A program made the position numbers and the translations under genes. From Parasporobacterium sp. (GTDB lineage Bacteria; Bacillota; Clostridia; Lachnospirales; Lachnospiraceae): a stretch of DNA of 41,634 nucleotides. Below the pieces are notes generated by a model. It ran no database searches. It had not been told where the DNA came from and saw only the letters and a program-made list of their open reading frames with translations. Shown here in pieces: positions 1 through 8,152 of the stretch (position 1 is its first letter; each line of letters begins with the position of its first letter). Location of the stretch: assembly GCA_017459985.1 (NCBI GenBank), contig JAFUBX010000023.1, positions 1 to 41,634 of the forward strand, read 5' to 3'.

Positions 1-1
1 C

Positions 2-649
2 AAAGTTGAGGATGTGGAACCGGATTCGGTGATCTTCAATATCATGGTTCGGGCCAACACATTCCGTACCGCATCCGGCTCCTTCATGACCCAGGACAAT
101 GCGATTGCCTCCTTTTTCCGGCACAGTCTGCTGCAGGAGACGCAAGGGACCTATCTGTCCCTGCATACGGATAATGACCGCTTTCTGAAGCGGATTGTGA
201 AGCATTTATGCCAGGAATGCTATCTTCTGCCGACTGTTTTCTGCGATTTCGCCACAGGCATTTTCCAGCAGCTTCTGTGTTATCTGATGCTCAGCAGCGA
301 AGTGAAAACAGAGACCCTGCATCTGCCGGATCGCTTTTCCATCATCCGGATCCTGCATGATATCCAGGAAAACTTTGATACAGTCACCCTGAAAACGCTG
401 GCGCAGAAATATTTCTTCTCTGAAGAATATCTGAGTCGGCTGATTAAAAAACACACCGGCAGAACTTTTTCGGAAACCCTGCTGGAGATTCGGATTAGTC
501 AGGCCAAGCTGCTGCTGGCCCGGACAAATGAACCCCTGGAGGCAGTCGGAAATCAGATCGGCTACCGGGAATACGCCACCTTTTCCCGTGCTTTCAAGAA
601 GAAGGAAGGATGCACCCCAGCCTGCTATCGGCAAGAACATCATGAATAG
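2..649 (+). CDS. AraC-family transcriptional regulator, C-terminal part (5' end outside window)
   Basis: The reading frame is already open at the first base, so the gene starts upstream of the window; the GTG at 14 is just an internal codon. The last ~100 residues form an AraC/XylS double helix-turn-helix: a first HTH around VTLKTLAQKYFFSEEYLSRL and a second around LEAVGNQIGYREYATFSRAF, ending in the usual K-x-x-G-x-T-P-x-x-Y-R motif (here KKEGCTPACYRQ). The preceding part (VEPDSVIFNIMVRANTFR) resembles the N-terminal cupin-type sensing domain of many clostridial AraC proteins, but too little is visible to name a ligand. It is expected to bind DNA as a sugar- or stress-responsive activator. 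The target is unknown; the gene downstream has been displaced by repeats and an IS. Family call secure, function inferred. Confidence 0.88.
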   Translation, partial: KVEDVEPDSVIFNIMVRANTFRTASGSFMTQDNAIASFFRHSLLQETQGTYLSLHTDNDRFLKRIVKHLCQECYLLPTVFCDFATGIFQQLLCYLMLSSEVKTETLHLPDRFSIIRILHDIQENFDTVTLKTLAQKYFFSEEYLSRLIKKHTGRTFSETLLEIRISQAKLLLARTNEPLEAVGNQIGYREYATFSRAFKKKEGCTPACYRQEHHE

Positions 650-765
650 TCCGGTTTCTTGTCAAATCCGATCATTTTCAACCGTAGGTACTTACACCTG
701 ACCAGGATCCCATCGTTTATGAAAGAGTAAGCACAGAAGTTCGACCGTATATCGTTACATTGCCT

Positions 766-1003
766 GCACCAGATTTTCGATTGTGTATCACTGCTGCACC
801 AAAATTGCGATCGTGTATCAGTGTCTGCACCAAAATTTCGATTCTGTATCAATTCCTGCACCAAAATTTCGATTCTGTATCAATTTCCCAATGGAATCCC
901 TGATCTCGGGGCAAAAAATGATACACAATCGCAATTTCGGTGCGGAGGTGATACTCAATCGCAATTTTGGTGCGGGCATGATACTCAATCGCAATTTTGG
1001 TGC
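766..1003. repeat. Array of seven 25-bp repeats, four direct then three inverted (family 1)
   Basis: Copies reading GCACCAAAATT...TGTATCA lie at 766-790, 796-820, 827-851 and 858-882. Reverse-complement copies lie at 919-943, 949-973 and 979-1003. Start-to-start spacing is 30 or 31 bp in each block, and the blocks face each other across a 36-bp centre. A degenerate extra copy may lie near 731-755. Variation is concentrated in the middle (TTGCGA versus TTTCGA) and at one base of the TGTATCA end. Six-frame translation gives repetitive peptides such as NRNFGA that I do not regard as real protein. The rest of the 650-1091 interval, between the AraC gene and the IS, shows no gene. Function unknown; the layout resembles iterons or protein-binding arrays more than CRISPR, because the spacers are only 5-6 bp. 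Confidence 0.9.
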
Positions 1004-1138
1004 AACTCTTCTATTCTCAGTAAACGGAACCTTTTCATCGAGATAATAAACTACTATTCTCCCGCCTGGAAATATCACCTTAACAGCATTAGGGGCTGTC
1101 GCGCTAAGAGCGCGACAGTTCTGAACAAAACAAGGATG

Positions 1139-1162
1139 AAAGCCGGCTTTTGGCCGGCTTTT
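1139..1162 (+). terminator. Terminator-like hairpin at the left inside edge of the IS
   Basis: AGCCGGC (1141-1147) pairs with GCCGGCT (1153-1159), flanked by A and T runs (AA before, TTTT after), so it could work in both directions. It would stop transcription entering the element from the AraC side. Confidence 0.7.
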
Positions 1163-1233
1163 CTGCTATTACAAAACTGTTAAAAACAAAAACCAGACTT
1201 CGAAAAGTCCGGCTCCTGTTGTAAAATAATTGT

Positions 1234-2856
1234 ATGCTAAAAAGAATTTTACAGCCGGATTATACTAAAGTTCTGGACAATTATCAATTCAAACTTCCAT
1301 TCGAAATGAATACCATGATCCCTGCAGATGACCCTGTACGCCTGCTTAATGCATTTGTGGAGGAAATGAATCTTACGGAACTGTATTCCACTTATGACAG
1401 GATCCGTAAAAATCAGGCATCACCCAGGACACTGCTCAAGATCATGAGTTACGCTGCCATGAACGGGATCTTCTCCAGCAGGGATATAGAGACTGCCTGC
1501 CACAGGGACATCAACTTCATGTTCCTCTTGGAAGGAATGCCCGTGCCGGATCATGCAACTCTTGCAAGATTTATTTCATTACATGCGTCTTCGTGTTCCA
1601 AAGATATCATGAAAGAGGTTGTTTCTTCCCTGCATTCATTGGGCGAGATTTCAGGAAAGACTGTATTTATTGATGGGACTAAGATTGAAGCAAACGCCAA
1701 TAAATATACTTTTGTGTGGAAAAAGGCTGTTACGAAAAACCAGGCAAAACTGGAAGATAAGCTGATTGCACTTGTAGCGGAATGCGAGAAACTGTATGGA
1801 ATAAAGATCGTATACAATGGACAGGTCTCCCTGCATACAGCCAAGAGGCTGCGCAAGAAACTCTATGGGATCAAAAAAGAGGAGAACCTTGTGTTTGTCT
1901 ATGGGTCTGGAAAGAGAAAAAGCCAGCTCCAGAAATCCATCGAAAGCCTGGAATATTATATCAGCAAGCTGAAAGAATACACAAAGAAGCTCCATATCTG
2001 CGGGGAGCGGAACAGCTATTCAAAAACAGACACGGATGCCACTTTCATGAGGTTAAAGGAAGACGCGATGCTCAATGGCCAGCTTAAACCAGCTTATAAC
2101 CTCCAACACGCAGTGGATGCCCAGTATATTACCTGGGTGGACATCAGTTCCCATCCCACGGATGTAAACACACTGGTCCCATTTCTAGAGGATATGGGCA
2201 GACATCTTCCATTCAGATATACAGAGGTCGTAACAGATGCCGGATATGAAAGTGAAGAGGCATATGTATATCTGTCAGAGAATGGTCAGGAAGCGTATAT
2301 AAAACCTCAGAATTATGAGATCTCAAGGACCAGGAAATACCATAAGGATATCAGCCGCAGGGAAAACATGGAATACCTGGAGCAGGAAGATTGTTACCTG
2401 TGCGCGGAAGGAAAAAAGCTTTCTGCCGTTGGCAAAAGACACAGCAAAAGCCGCAGCGGCTATGTGAGCGAGGTCACAATATATGAATGCAGCGATTGTA
2501 AAGGCTGCCCGCGGAAAGAACAGTGCATTAAGGGCAACAACTGTAAAACCCCGATGGAAGAGCGCAATAAAAGGCTTAATGTTTCTAAAGTGATGAAGGA
2601 AAAACGCGAGGAGGCCCTGGCACGGATCACGACCGAGTACGGAACGCAGCTAAGGATGAACAGGAGCATACAGGCCGAAGGCAGTTTTGCAGTAGTGAAA
2701 GAGGACCTGGGTTTCCGACAATACCTATACCGTGGAAAAGAAAATGTCCTTGCCCAGAGCATAATTGCTGCGATTGCCTTCAACATTAATAAGCTTCATT
2801 TCAAGATACAGGGAGGCCGGACCGGACAGTTTCTGACCGACTTGAAAACCGGATAA
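1234..2856 (+). CDS. IS1182-family DDE transposase
   Basis: A 540-residue protein, the normal length for IS1182-family transposases. It begins with the family's N-terminal region (FEMNTMIPADDPVRLLNAFVEE), followed by the RNase-H-like catalytic core. Candidate catalytic residues are D147 in VFIDGTKIEANANK, D335 in VVTDAGYESEE and E482 in SIQAEGSFAVVKEDLGFR. A Cys cluster (YECSDCKGCPRKEQCIK), typical of the family, lies between the last two. Reading frame and motifs are intact, so the element may be active. The ATG at 1234 has no strong Shine-Dalgarno, as is common for transposases kept at low expression. The gene sits between the two terminator-like hairpins of the element. Confidence 0.95.
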   Translation: MLKRILQPDYTKVLDNYQFKLPFEMNTMIPADDPVRLLNAFVEEMNLTELYSTYDRIRKNQASPRTLLKIMSYAAMNGIFSSRDIETACHRDINFMFLLEGMPVPDHATLARFISLHASSCSKDIMKEVVSSLHSLGEISGKTVFIDGTKIEANANKYTFVWKKAVTKNQAKLEDKLIALVAECEKLYGIKIVYNGQVSLHTAKRLRKKLYGIKKEENLVFVYGSGKRKSQLQKSIESLEYYISKLKEYTKKLHICGERNSYSKTDTDATFMRLKEDAMLNGQLKPAYNLQHAVDAQYITWVDISSHPTDVNTLVPFLEDMGRHLPFRYTEVVTDAGYESEEAYVYLSENGQEAYIKPQNYEISRTRKYHKDISRRENMEYLEQEDCYLCAEGKKLSAVGKRHSKSRSGYVSEVTIYECSDCKGCPRKEQCIKGNNCKTPMEERNKRLNVSKVMKEKREEALARITTEYGTQLRMNRSIQAEGSFAVVKEDLGFRQYLYRGKENVLAQSIIAAIAFNINKLHFKIQGGRTGQFLTDLKTG

Positions 2857-2966
2857 ATTTTGACTTTTCAAAACATAAGAAAAACAGGAAGCATCCTTAT
2901 TCAGGATGTTCTGTTAACAGACTATATTTTTTTGCGTATGTGGCAGAAATGTGTTTAAATCAGCAA

Positions 2967-2992
2967 AAATCCGGCCCACAGGCCGGATTTTA
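2967..2992. terminator. Terminator hairpin downstream of the transposase, inside the IS
   Basis: A perfect 10-bp stem, AAATCCGGCC (2967-2976) with GGCCGGATTT (2981-2990), has a CACA loop and T-rich tail. It is symmetric and could act on both strands. It also means the downstream arylsulfotransferase fragment is unlikely to be read from the transposase promoter. Confidence 0.8.
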
Positions 2993-3041
2993 TCCTAATT
3001 AAGATGAAGACTGTCGCGCCTTAGCGCGACAGCCCCTTTTG

Positions 3042-4925
3042 ATGTCAGTTTCCCTGTATGGCGCTGCTCTGGCAGAGGAAGCCGCATCGGACGGGGAGTC
3101 AGCCGGAGAACCGGCGCCGGCAGCAGTGATCACCTGCAGTCCGGAAGAGATCGATTATGCCAATGTGCCTTTTGATTATTCCGATCAGATCGCAGCGGAA
3201 GAGGAAGGCACCGTGCTGGTTCCGGAAGCAGCTGCCATCGCCCTGACGGTCACAGATGAGATCGGCATCACCGGTGTGAAACTGGTCGGCTCTCTGGAAG
3301 AGGGAAATGAATCGGAATATTATCTGAATGCGTATGCAGCAGAGGATCCGCTGACATTTACAGCACAGGAAGGGACTGAGATCGTTTCTGCCGACAGCAG
3401 CATCAGCGGTTCCCTGGAAGTTGCGGACGGATCCGTAGTATACAGCCCGGCGGAACTGAATGCGAAGGAGCTGGTCGACGAAGTGATCGCATTTCACATG
3501 GCCGATGGCAGCAAATACAGCGTTCACACGGTGCCGGAAGCTTTCCCGGCCCTTGAAGTGACCGGAGAAGGCACTGCGGAGGAGCAGGCCGGAGTATACA
3601 CCTTCGTTCTGGATAAGTTCCTGCTGCGTGCAGATACACAGGGCCGGATCCTGTACTACCGGGACGTGAACTGTGTCGGGGAAGTGCAGGCAGAAAACTT
3701 TGCGCCCCAGACCTTTGCCGGCAGCCAGTACTATTCCCTGTTTGTGGAACTTCGTCCGGAATACAGAAATGCAAACGGAGGCTTTTCCTCCGGAATGTAT
3801 CTGGTCATGAATGACCGGTTCCAGGATATCGATCTGATCACTCTGTATCCCAATGAAGATCCGGATCATACCCATGGGGAAGGATATCTGGATCAGCATG
3901 AGTTTGTTATAATCGATGAAACCCATTATCTTCTGCTGAGCTATACACTGCAGCAGGTGGAGAATCTTCCGGAAAGCCTGGAAGGACTGGACGGAACACA
4001 GTCCGCTTATGTCTGGGCCGGCATTATGCAGGAAGTGAAGGATGACGAAGTGATTGCTGAGATCAATACAGCGGATTATCCGCTTCTGTATGAATCCGCA
4101 GTCGAAAAGATCGATTATGCAAACAGCACTCTGGACGGCGTCATGGTAACGGTGGGGCAGAACGAAATCTCTTCCTTCGCAGACGGAATCATGGATTATG
4201 TTCACGTTAACAGTCTGGATTACACTCTGAACGAAGAGGGCACCGTGGACAAACTGCTGGTCTCCATGCGTGATCAGTCCGCCGTATTCCAGTTTGACAT
4301 GAAGAGCGGCGCCATTGACTGGATCCTCGGCGGAAAAGCCAGCACCCTGGCCGGCTATGAAGAATTCACGACGGACCGCACGGATGATATGGGAGCAGGA
4401 TTCAAGGCTCTGACCTTCGGCCAGCATTTTGCAAGATACTGCAACAGGACCGAGGCCGGAACTCTGGACGGGAACCCGGTGATCAGCGTTTTTGATAATC
4501 AGACGGGTATGGCGCCTTTCCTTATGGCAATGCCAATTCCGACTCTGACCAGGGTGTTCAAAGCGGAGATTGATGAAGTTGCGAAAACTGCGACGATTCT
4601 GGATGTCGTCGACGGAGCATATCTCAATGAGAAAACCGGAAAGTATCATATCGCAAGTCACTGCGGCAGTGTGCAGTACAACAACAGCACGGTTATGATC
4701 GGATGGGGACTGCATGGCGTGGTTGACAATATCGGGCCCTTCGCTCCGAAGGGAACGATCTCGGATCTCGGATTTGAGGATCTCCGGATCGGCAGCCGGC
4801 CGGTGTTCACAGACTATGATATGGAAAACGACACCGTACTCTTCGAACTGAGCGGAAACCGGAATCCGAAGGAAGAAAACGCAGAAGCATTCTTCTCCTA
4901 CCGAACCTATAAAACAGCGGAATAA
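3042..4925 (+). CDS. Arylsulfotransferase (ASST) family secreted enzyme, 5' end lost at IS edge
   Basis: ASST enzymes move sulfuryl groups between phenolic compounds through a sulfo-histidine, outside the cytoplasm. The protein keeps the family signature: H286 in DQHEF, H388 and N390 in YVHVNSLDY, R410 in VSMRDQSA, and H462 in GQHFARY. Spacing is close to that of the E. coli enzyme, whose last histidine is the one sulfated. The first residues (MSVSLYGAALAEEAA) are only the end of a signal peptide: hydrophobic remnant plus an Ala-rich cleavage site. The frame stays open back into the IS to a stop at 3000-3002, with only TTG 3039 or ATG 3042 as starts and no ribosome binding site. The n-region, native start and promoter are therefore missing, and no counterpart remains left of the IS. 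Probably not exported or expressed normally. Confidence 0.85.
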   Translation: MSVSLYGAALAEEAASDGESAGEPAPAAVITCSPEEIDYANVPFDYSDQIAAEEEGTVLVPEAAAIALTVTDEIGITGVKLVGSLEEGNESEYYLNAYAAEDPLTFTAQEGTEIVSADSSISGSLEVADGSVVYSPAELNAKELVDEVIAFHMADGSKYSVHTVPEAFPALEVTGEGTAEEQAGVYTFVLDKFLLRADTQGRILYYRDVNCVGEVQAENFAPQTFAGSQYYSLFVELRPEYRNANGGFSSGMYLVMNDRFQDIDLITLYPNEDPDHTHGEGYLDQHEFVIIDETHYLLLSYTLQQVENLPESLEGLDGTQSAYVWAGIMQEVKDDEVIAEINTADYPLLYESAVEKIDYANSTLDGVMVTVGQNEISSFADGIMDYVHVNSLDYTLNEEGTVDKLLVSMRDQSAVFQFDMKSGAIDWILGGKASTLAGYEEFTTDRTDDMGAGFKALTFGQHFARYCNRTEAGTLDGNPVISVFDNQTGMAPFLMAMPIPTLTRVFKAEIDEVAKTATILDVVDGAYLNEKTGKYHIASHCGSVQYNNSTVMIGWGLHGVVDNIGPFAPKGTISDLGFEDLRIGSRPVFTDYDMENDTVLFELSGNRNPKEENAEAFFSYRTYKTAE

Positions 4926-4931
4926 AGACAG

Positions 4932-4966
4932 GAGGCTGTCGCTAAGTGTGGCAGCCTCGTTTTTTA
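4932..4966 (+). terminator. Intrinsic terminator of the arylsulfotransferase gene
   Basis: GAGGCTG (4932-4938) pairs with CAGCCTC (4952-4958), followed by GTTTTTTT. The loop TCGCTAAGTGTGG recalls the IS ends at 1092 and 3036. Confidence 0.85.
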
Positions 4967-5060
4967 TTGAAACCCAAAATACAGCTTCGCTTCAACCCAA
5001 CCCACCCTTCAGGGAAACCATCTGCTCCGCAGAAGGTTTTTCGCAATTGAATATGCAAGT

Positions 5061-5134
5061 AAAAACGTGATATATTCTATCCATAATTCATAAAAAACGT
5101 GAAAAACCATATAGAAAAACAAAAAAAAACGTGA
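5061..5134 (+). promoter_or_regulatory. Three AAAAACGTGA direct repeats spaced exactly 32 bp
   Basis: AAAAACGTGA occurs at 5061-5070, 5093-5102 and 5125-5134. The last copy ends 30 bp before the ATG of the AAA ATPase gene. Two copies continue as AAAAACGTGATA. Spacing of 32 bp (three helical turns) is what a multimeric regulator binding one face of DNA would need. Poly-A richness makes chance repetition easier, so this is a candidate operator only. Confidence 0.45.
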
Positions 5135-5164
5135 TACTATTTTGCTGTGTGGAGGATTTTTTAT

Positions 5165-6505
5165 ATGTATTTAAGACGTAAAATAGATGATTTCCTGAAG
5201 TCCTGGAAAAATGATCCCAATCATTTGCCGCTGGTTATCAAAGGAGCCAGACAAATTGGCAAAACAGAATCTATTTTGGAGTTTGCAAATAAATCCTATG
5301 CATCGGTGGTGAACTTGAATTTTGCATTGGAGAGAAAATACCTGTCAATTGCAGACGATGGATATGATGTAGCGAGCATTATCAGGAATATTTCCTTAAT
5401 CGATCCTTCCAAGCAGTTCATCGAACATGATACCCTGATTTTGTTTGATGAGATACAGGAATACCCGGACATCGCCACGTCATTGAAATCGTTTCGCATT
5501 GACGGAAGATTTGATGTCATCTGCAGTGGTTCCCTGTTAGGTATAAATTATAAAAAAATCCACAGTAACAGTGTGGGGAATAAAACAGATTATGAAATGT
5601 TCTCCATGGATTTCGAAGAATTTCTATGGGCAAAAGGATATTCGGCACAAACCATCGATGAAATCTATACGCATATGGTGGAGGGAAAGCCGTTTTCTGA
5701 TACGGAGATGAAAGTCTTTAAAACGCTGTTTCTGGATTATTGCGTCTTGGGAGGAATGCCGGCCGTTGTGAGGCAGTATATAGAAACCGGTACATTCTTT
5801 GGTACCCTGGATATCCAGAATCAGATCCGATTAGACTATGAGGAAGATATCAGAAAATATGCAGAAGGTTTAGATCAGGCAAAGATCGTAAACATTTATA
5901 GAAATATACCGGCACAGCTTGCTAAGGAAAATAAAAAATTCCAATATTCCAAGCTGGCAAAAAGTGCCAGGGCAAGAGAATATACGGGCTGTATTGACTG
6001 GTTGAAAGATGCTGGCGTTATATTACAGTGTTTTTGCTTGATCTTTCCGGAACTTCCCTTACAGGGGAATTTCGATGAGGATAAATTCAAACTTTATTAT
6101 CCGGATACCGGATTGCTGATTTCCACTTTGGATCCGGAAACACAAGAAGACTTGCGTGCAAATAAAAACCTTGGTGTTTACAAAGGTGCCTTATATGAAA
6201 ATTTTATCGCGGAAGCTTTTTACAAACAAGGGCTGCAACTGTTTTATTATGTGAATGGCAATGCCACACTGGAGGAAGATTTTTTCATACGAAGTATCAA
6301 TAACCTGATTCCTGTGGAAGTTAAGTCCAACAGGCAAGGTTCGAAATCATTAAGGGCTCTTATCTTCGGCGAGAAATACAGCGACATTTCTTTTGGAATT
6401 AAGCTGGGAGATTTCAATATTGGAATGGAAGACAATATTTATACCTTTCCCTATTATTGCGCGTTTTTATTAAAGAAATTTGTCGCAGGGACATTCCGGG
6501 AGTGA
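5165..6505 (+). CDS. AAA-type ATPase with DUF4143 C-terminal domain
   Basis: A 446-residue protein starting at ATG 5165, which has GGAGG at 5151-5155; the in-frame GTG at 5147 lies upstream of that site. The N-terminal AAA_14-type ATPase has Walker A GARQIGKTE near residues 27-35 and Walker B DTLILFDEIQ. The C-terminal DUF4143 part has its usual ending, NLIPVEVKSNRQGSKSLRAL, which resembles the core strand of PD-(D/E)XK folds. These proteins are common in anaerobes and often scattered as single genes; their cellular job is not established. Base composition is more AT-rich than neighbours, and the upstream repeats are unique here, both hinting at horizontal acquisition. Family certain, role unknown. 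Confidence 0.9.
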   Translation: MYLRRKIDDFLKSWKNDPNHLPLVIKGARQIGKTESILEFANKSYASVVNLNFALERKYLSIADDGYDVASIIRNISLIDPSKQFIEHDTLILFDEIQEYPDIATSLKSFRIDGRFDVICSGSLLGINYKKIHSNSVGNKTDYEMFSMDFEEFLWAKGYSAQTIDEIYTHMVEGKPFSDTEMKVFKTLFLDYCVLGGMPAVVRQYIETGTFFGTLDIQNQIRLDYEEDIRKYAEGLDQAKIVNIYRNIPAQLAKENKKFQYSKLAKSARAREYTGCIDWLKDAGVILQCFCLIFPELPLQGNFDEDKFKLYYPDTGLLISTLDPETQEDLRANKNLGVYKGALYENFIAEAFYKQGLQLFYYVNGNATLEEDFFIRSINNLIPVEVKSNRQGSKSLRALIFGEKYSDISFGIKLGDFNIGMEDNIYTFPYYCAFLLKKFVAGTFRE

Positions 6506-6549
6506 GCGCTGCAATTTAATGCATGCGAGCATGAAACAGAAACGCATAT

Positions 6550-6588
6550 GACAATCGGCAGGAGGGAAATCCCATCCTTCCGATTGTC
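6550..6588 (+). terminator. Strong hairpin downstream of the AAA ATPase gene
   Basis: GACAATCGG (6550-6558) pairs with CCGATTGTC (6580-6588), extended inward by AGGAGGG/TCCCATCCT-type pairing. The following ATTGTTTGTG is only modestly T-rich, so termination strength is uncertain. Confidence 0.6.
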
Positions 6589-6601
6589 ACATTGTTTGTG
6601 C

Positions 6602-6630
6602 TTGACAGGGAAAACATTTGCGAATACCAT
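6602..6630 (+). promoter_or_regulatory. Candidate sigma-A promoter for the LysR-EFR1 operon
   Basis: TTGACA (6602-6607), a 17-bp spacer and TACCAT (6625-6630), 27 bp before the chosen LysR start. The -35 is perfect and the -10 matches four of six positions. Confidence 0.55.
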
Positions 6631-6656
6631 CTTAAAAGAGGAATGAGGTGGAAGCA

Positions 6657-7178
6657 ATGAGGCTGATGCAGATCAGATATTTCCTTGAGACGGCAGAACA
6701 GAAAAATATGACAAAGGCGGCTGAGAGACTGTATGTGTCCCAGCCGGCGCTCAGCAAACAGATGAATCTGCTGGAGGAAGAACTGGGAGTCAGGCTGATA
6801 CGCAGAGTACCCAGAGGAATCCTTCTTACAGAGAAAGGAGAACAGTTTGCTGAAGACTGCAGAAGGATCTTAAAAGAACTGGACGACGCAGTGAAACGGG
6901 TATCCGGCAAGGATACATCCGCCGCTGCGCCGTTTTGCATCGGATGCTTTGACGGTGCTGTGGTGGAATATGAGGAAAATATCATATCCCTGATGTCAGA
7001 TCTTAATCTGGGAAACGGATACTGTCTTCTTTCCCGGGAAGTGGCGGATACCAGCCCGGATCTGTCGGCCTTTGTACACCCGGATATTCCCGGCGTGGAT
7101 GTTGTCGCAGTCTGGAAAGAAACCAATCCGGTCGCATGCAGTCTTATGGAGACCTTAAGCAAGGAGAATCTTCAATGA
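6657..7178 (+). CDS. LysR-family regulator with most of its effector domain missing
   Basis: ATG 6657 is chosen because GAGGTGG lies just before it. The protein has 173 residues against about 300 for the family. Residues 1-60 are a clear winged HTH (MQIRYFLETAEQKNMTKAAERLYVSQPALSKQMNLLEEELGVRL), followed by the linker helix. After about residue 95 the sequence jumps to what looks like the C-terminal end of a LysR effector domain (DVVAVWKETNPVACSLMETL). About 110 residues of ligand-binding core therefore seem deleted in frame. The stop overlaps the next ATG (ATGA), so it is translationally coupled to the EFR1-family gene. It may bind DNA constitutively or act as a dominant-negative partner; this is inference. 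Confidence 0.82.
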   Translation: MRLMQIRYFLETAEQKNMTKAAERLYVSQPALSKQMNLLEEELGVRLIRRVPRGILLTEKGEQFAEDCRRILKELDDAVKRVSGKDTSAAAPFCIGCFDGAVVEYEENIISLMSDLNLGNGYCLLSREVADTSPDLSAFVHPDIPGVDVVAVWKETNPVACSLMETLSKENLQ

Positions 7179-8134
7179 ACGTACTGATTATTTATTATTC
7201 TCAGACAGGAAATACCCAGACCATTGCCCGCTGTATCCGGGACGGGGTACGCGAAGCCGGTCATTCGGTTTATGTGGTGCCTTTGAAACAGGTGAACGCG
7301 GCGATGCTGGAGAAGTATGATCTGATCGGACTGGGAAGTCCCATCTGGTGTGCAGATCCGCCCCCGGTGCGGAAGTTTATCGAATCCCTCCCGATGCAGC
7401 AGGGAAAACATCTCTTTTTATTCACCACCCATGGAACCATGCCGGATCTGTATTTCCCGGTGGTCTCCCGGAACGTGATCGAGAAGGGATTCCAGATCGT
7501 CGGAATGGCGGACTGGTACGGAGACTGTAAGATCCAGGTCTTCCGGTATCCGTATTTTACCACAGGGCATCCGGATGAGATCGATAAGGAAAGCGCAGCA
7601 GCATTCGGCCGCGAAGTCTGCCGGAAAAGCCAGGCGGTCCGGGACGGCCTGGAAGAACCTCTGAAGCAGGTGCCTCCGACGAATATCAATCCGATGCAGG
7701 CCTGCGCTGTCATCAATATGCTGAACGGCAATACGAGTCCGCACTGTTCCCTGAAGCAGGACCGCAGCAAATGCCTCCACGAAAAGGGCTGCTCCATCTG
7801 TCAGGATAACTGTCCGATGGGATATATCGATCTGGACCAGGGAAAATTCGGACGTCACGGGGATTCCTGCGGGGACGGCCATGGCTGCACCTATTGCGAG
7901 ATGCTGTGTCCCGCCGGAGCGATCTACGCGTTTGAGCCGACATTTGAAGAAGAGGCAAAGAAGGATGCGGCCAGGGGATTCAAGATGTTTCAGATGATCC
8001 TCGCGGAAGCGGAGGAGGCTGGCAGGTTCCGCCAGCTGATGCCGCCGGAGGCATTTGAAGAATACGTGCCCTTTTATCAGACAACCGGGCATCCGAGGAT
8101 CCGCCCGCTGTCCTGTAAAGAAGATAACGAGTGA
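7175..8134 (+). CDS. EFR1-family flavodoxin-ferredoxin fusion protein
   Basis: A 319-residue cytoplasmic electron carrier. The start ATG 7175 has AAGGAG at 7161-7166. Residues 1-150 are a flavodoxin domain: phosphate loop YYSQTGNTQT, then GLGSPIWCADPPPVRKF and a TTHGTMPD segment that would bind FMN. The C-terminal third carries two ferredoxin-like cysteine groups, CLHEKGCSICQDNCP and CGDGHGCTYCEMLCP. Both read C-x5-C-x2-C-x3-CP, so two [4Fe-4S] clusters are expected. EFR1 proteins are widespread in anaerobic Firmicutes, with partners mostly unknown. It is coupled to the LysR gene upstream, and 18 bp separate it from the ATP-grasp gene downstream, so the three probably share a transcript. Confidence 0.92.
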   Translation: MNVLIIYYSQTGNTQTIARCIRDGVREAGHSVYVVPLKQVNAAMLEKYDLIGLGSPIWCADPPPVRKFIESLPMQQGKHLFLFTTHGTMPDLYFPVVSRNVIEKGFQIVGMADWYGDCKIQVFRYPYFTTGHPDEIDKESAAAFGREVCRKSQAVRDGLEEPLKQVPPTNINPMQACAVINMLNGNTSPHCSLKQDRSKCLHEKGCSICQDNCPMGYIDLDQGKFGRHGDSCGDGHGCTYCEMLCPAGAIYAFEPTFEEEAKKDAARGFKMFQMILAEAEEAGRFRQLMPPEAFEEYVPFYQTTGHPRIRPLSCKEDNE

Positions 8135-8152
8135 CATGGAACAGGAGGACAA

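Larger units (their letters stand above)
1092..3036 (+). mobile_element. IS1182-family insertion sequence, apparently complete
   Basis: One transposase gene is flanked by near-perfect inverted ends. The left end is at 1092-1119 (GGGGCTGTCGCGCTAAG...GCGACAGT) and the right end at about 3008-3036 (ACTGTCGCG...GCGACAGCCCC). Each end is itself a hairpin (CTGTCGCGC with GCGCGACAG). Just inside each end is an intrinsic-terminator-like hairpin (1139-1162 and 2967-2992), so the element is insulated from outside transcription. I could not identify a clear target duplication. The ends resemble the GGCTGTCGC-type terminators of this genome (compare 4932-4966), so part of each palindrome may be target rather than element. 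The right edge abuts the truncated arylsulfotransferase gene. Confidence 0.88.

Noticed and set aside
783-1183. Overlapping ORFs on both strands with NRNFGA or APKLRL peptide repeats
   Set aside because: They are translations of the 25-bp repeat array, which happens to have a 30-bp period; no ribosome binding site, and ORFs exist on both strands at once.
3099-4715. 538-residue minus-strand ORF
   Set aside because: Antisense shadow of the arylsulfotransferase gene, rich in His, Cys and Ile without any recognisable domain.
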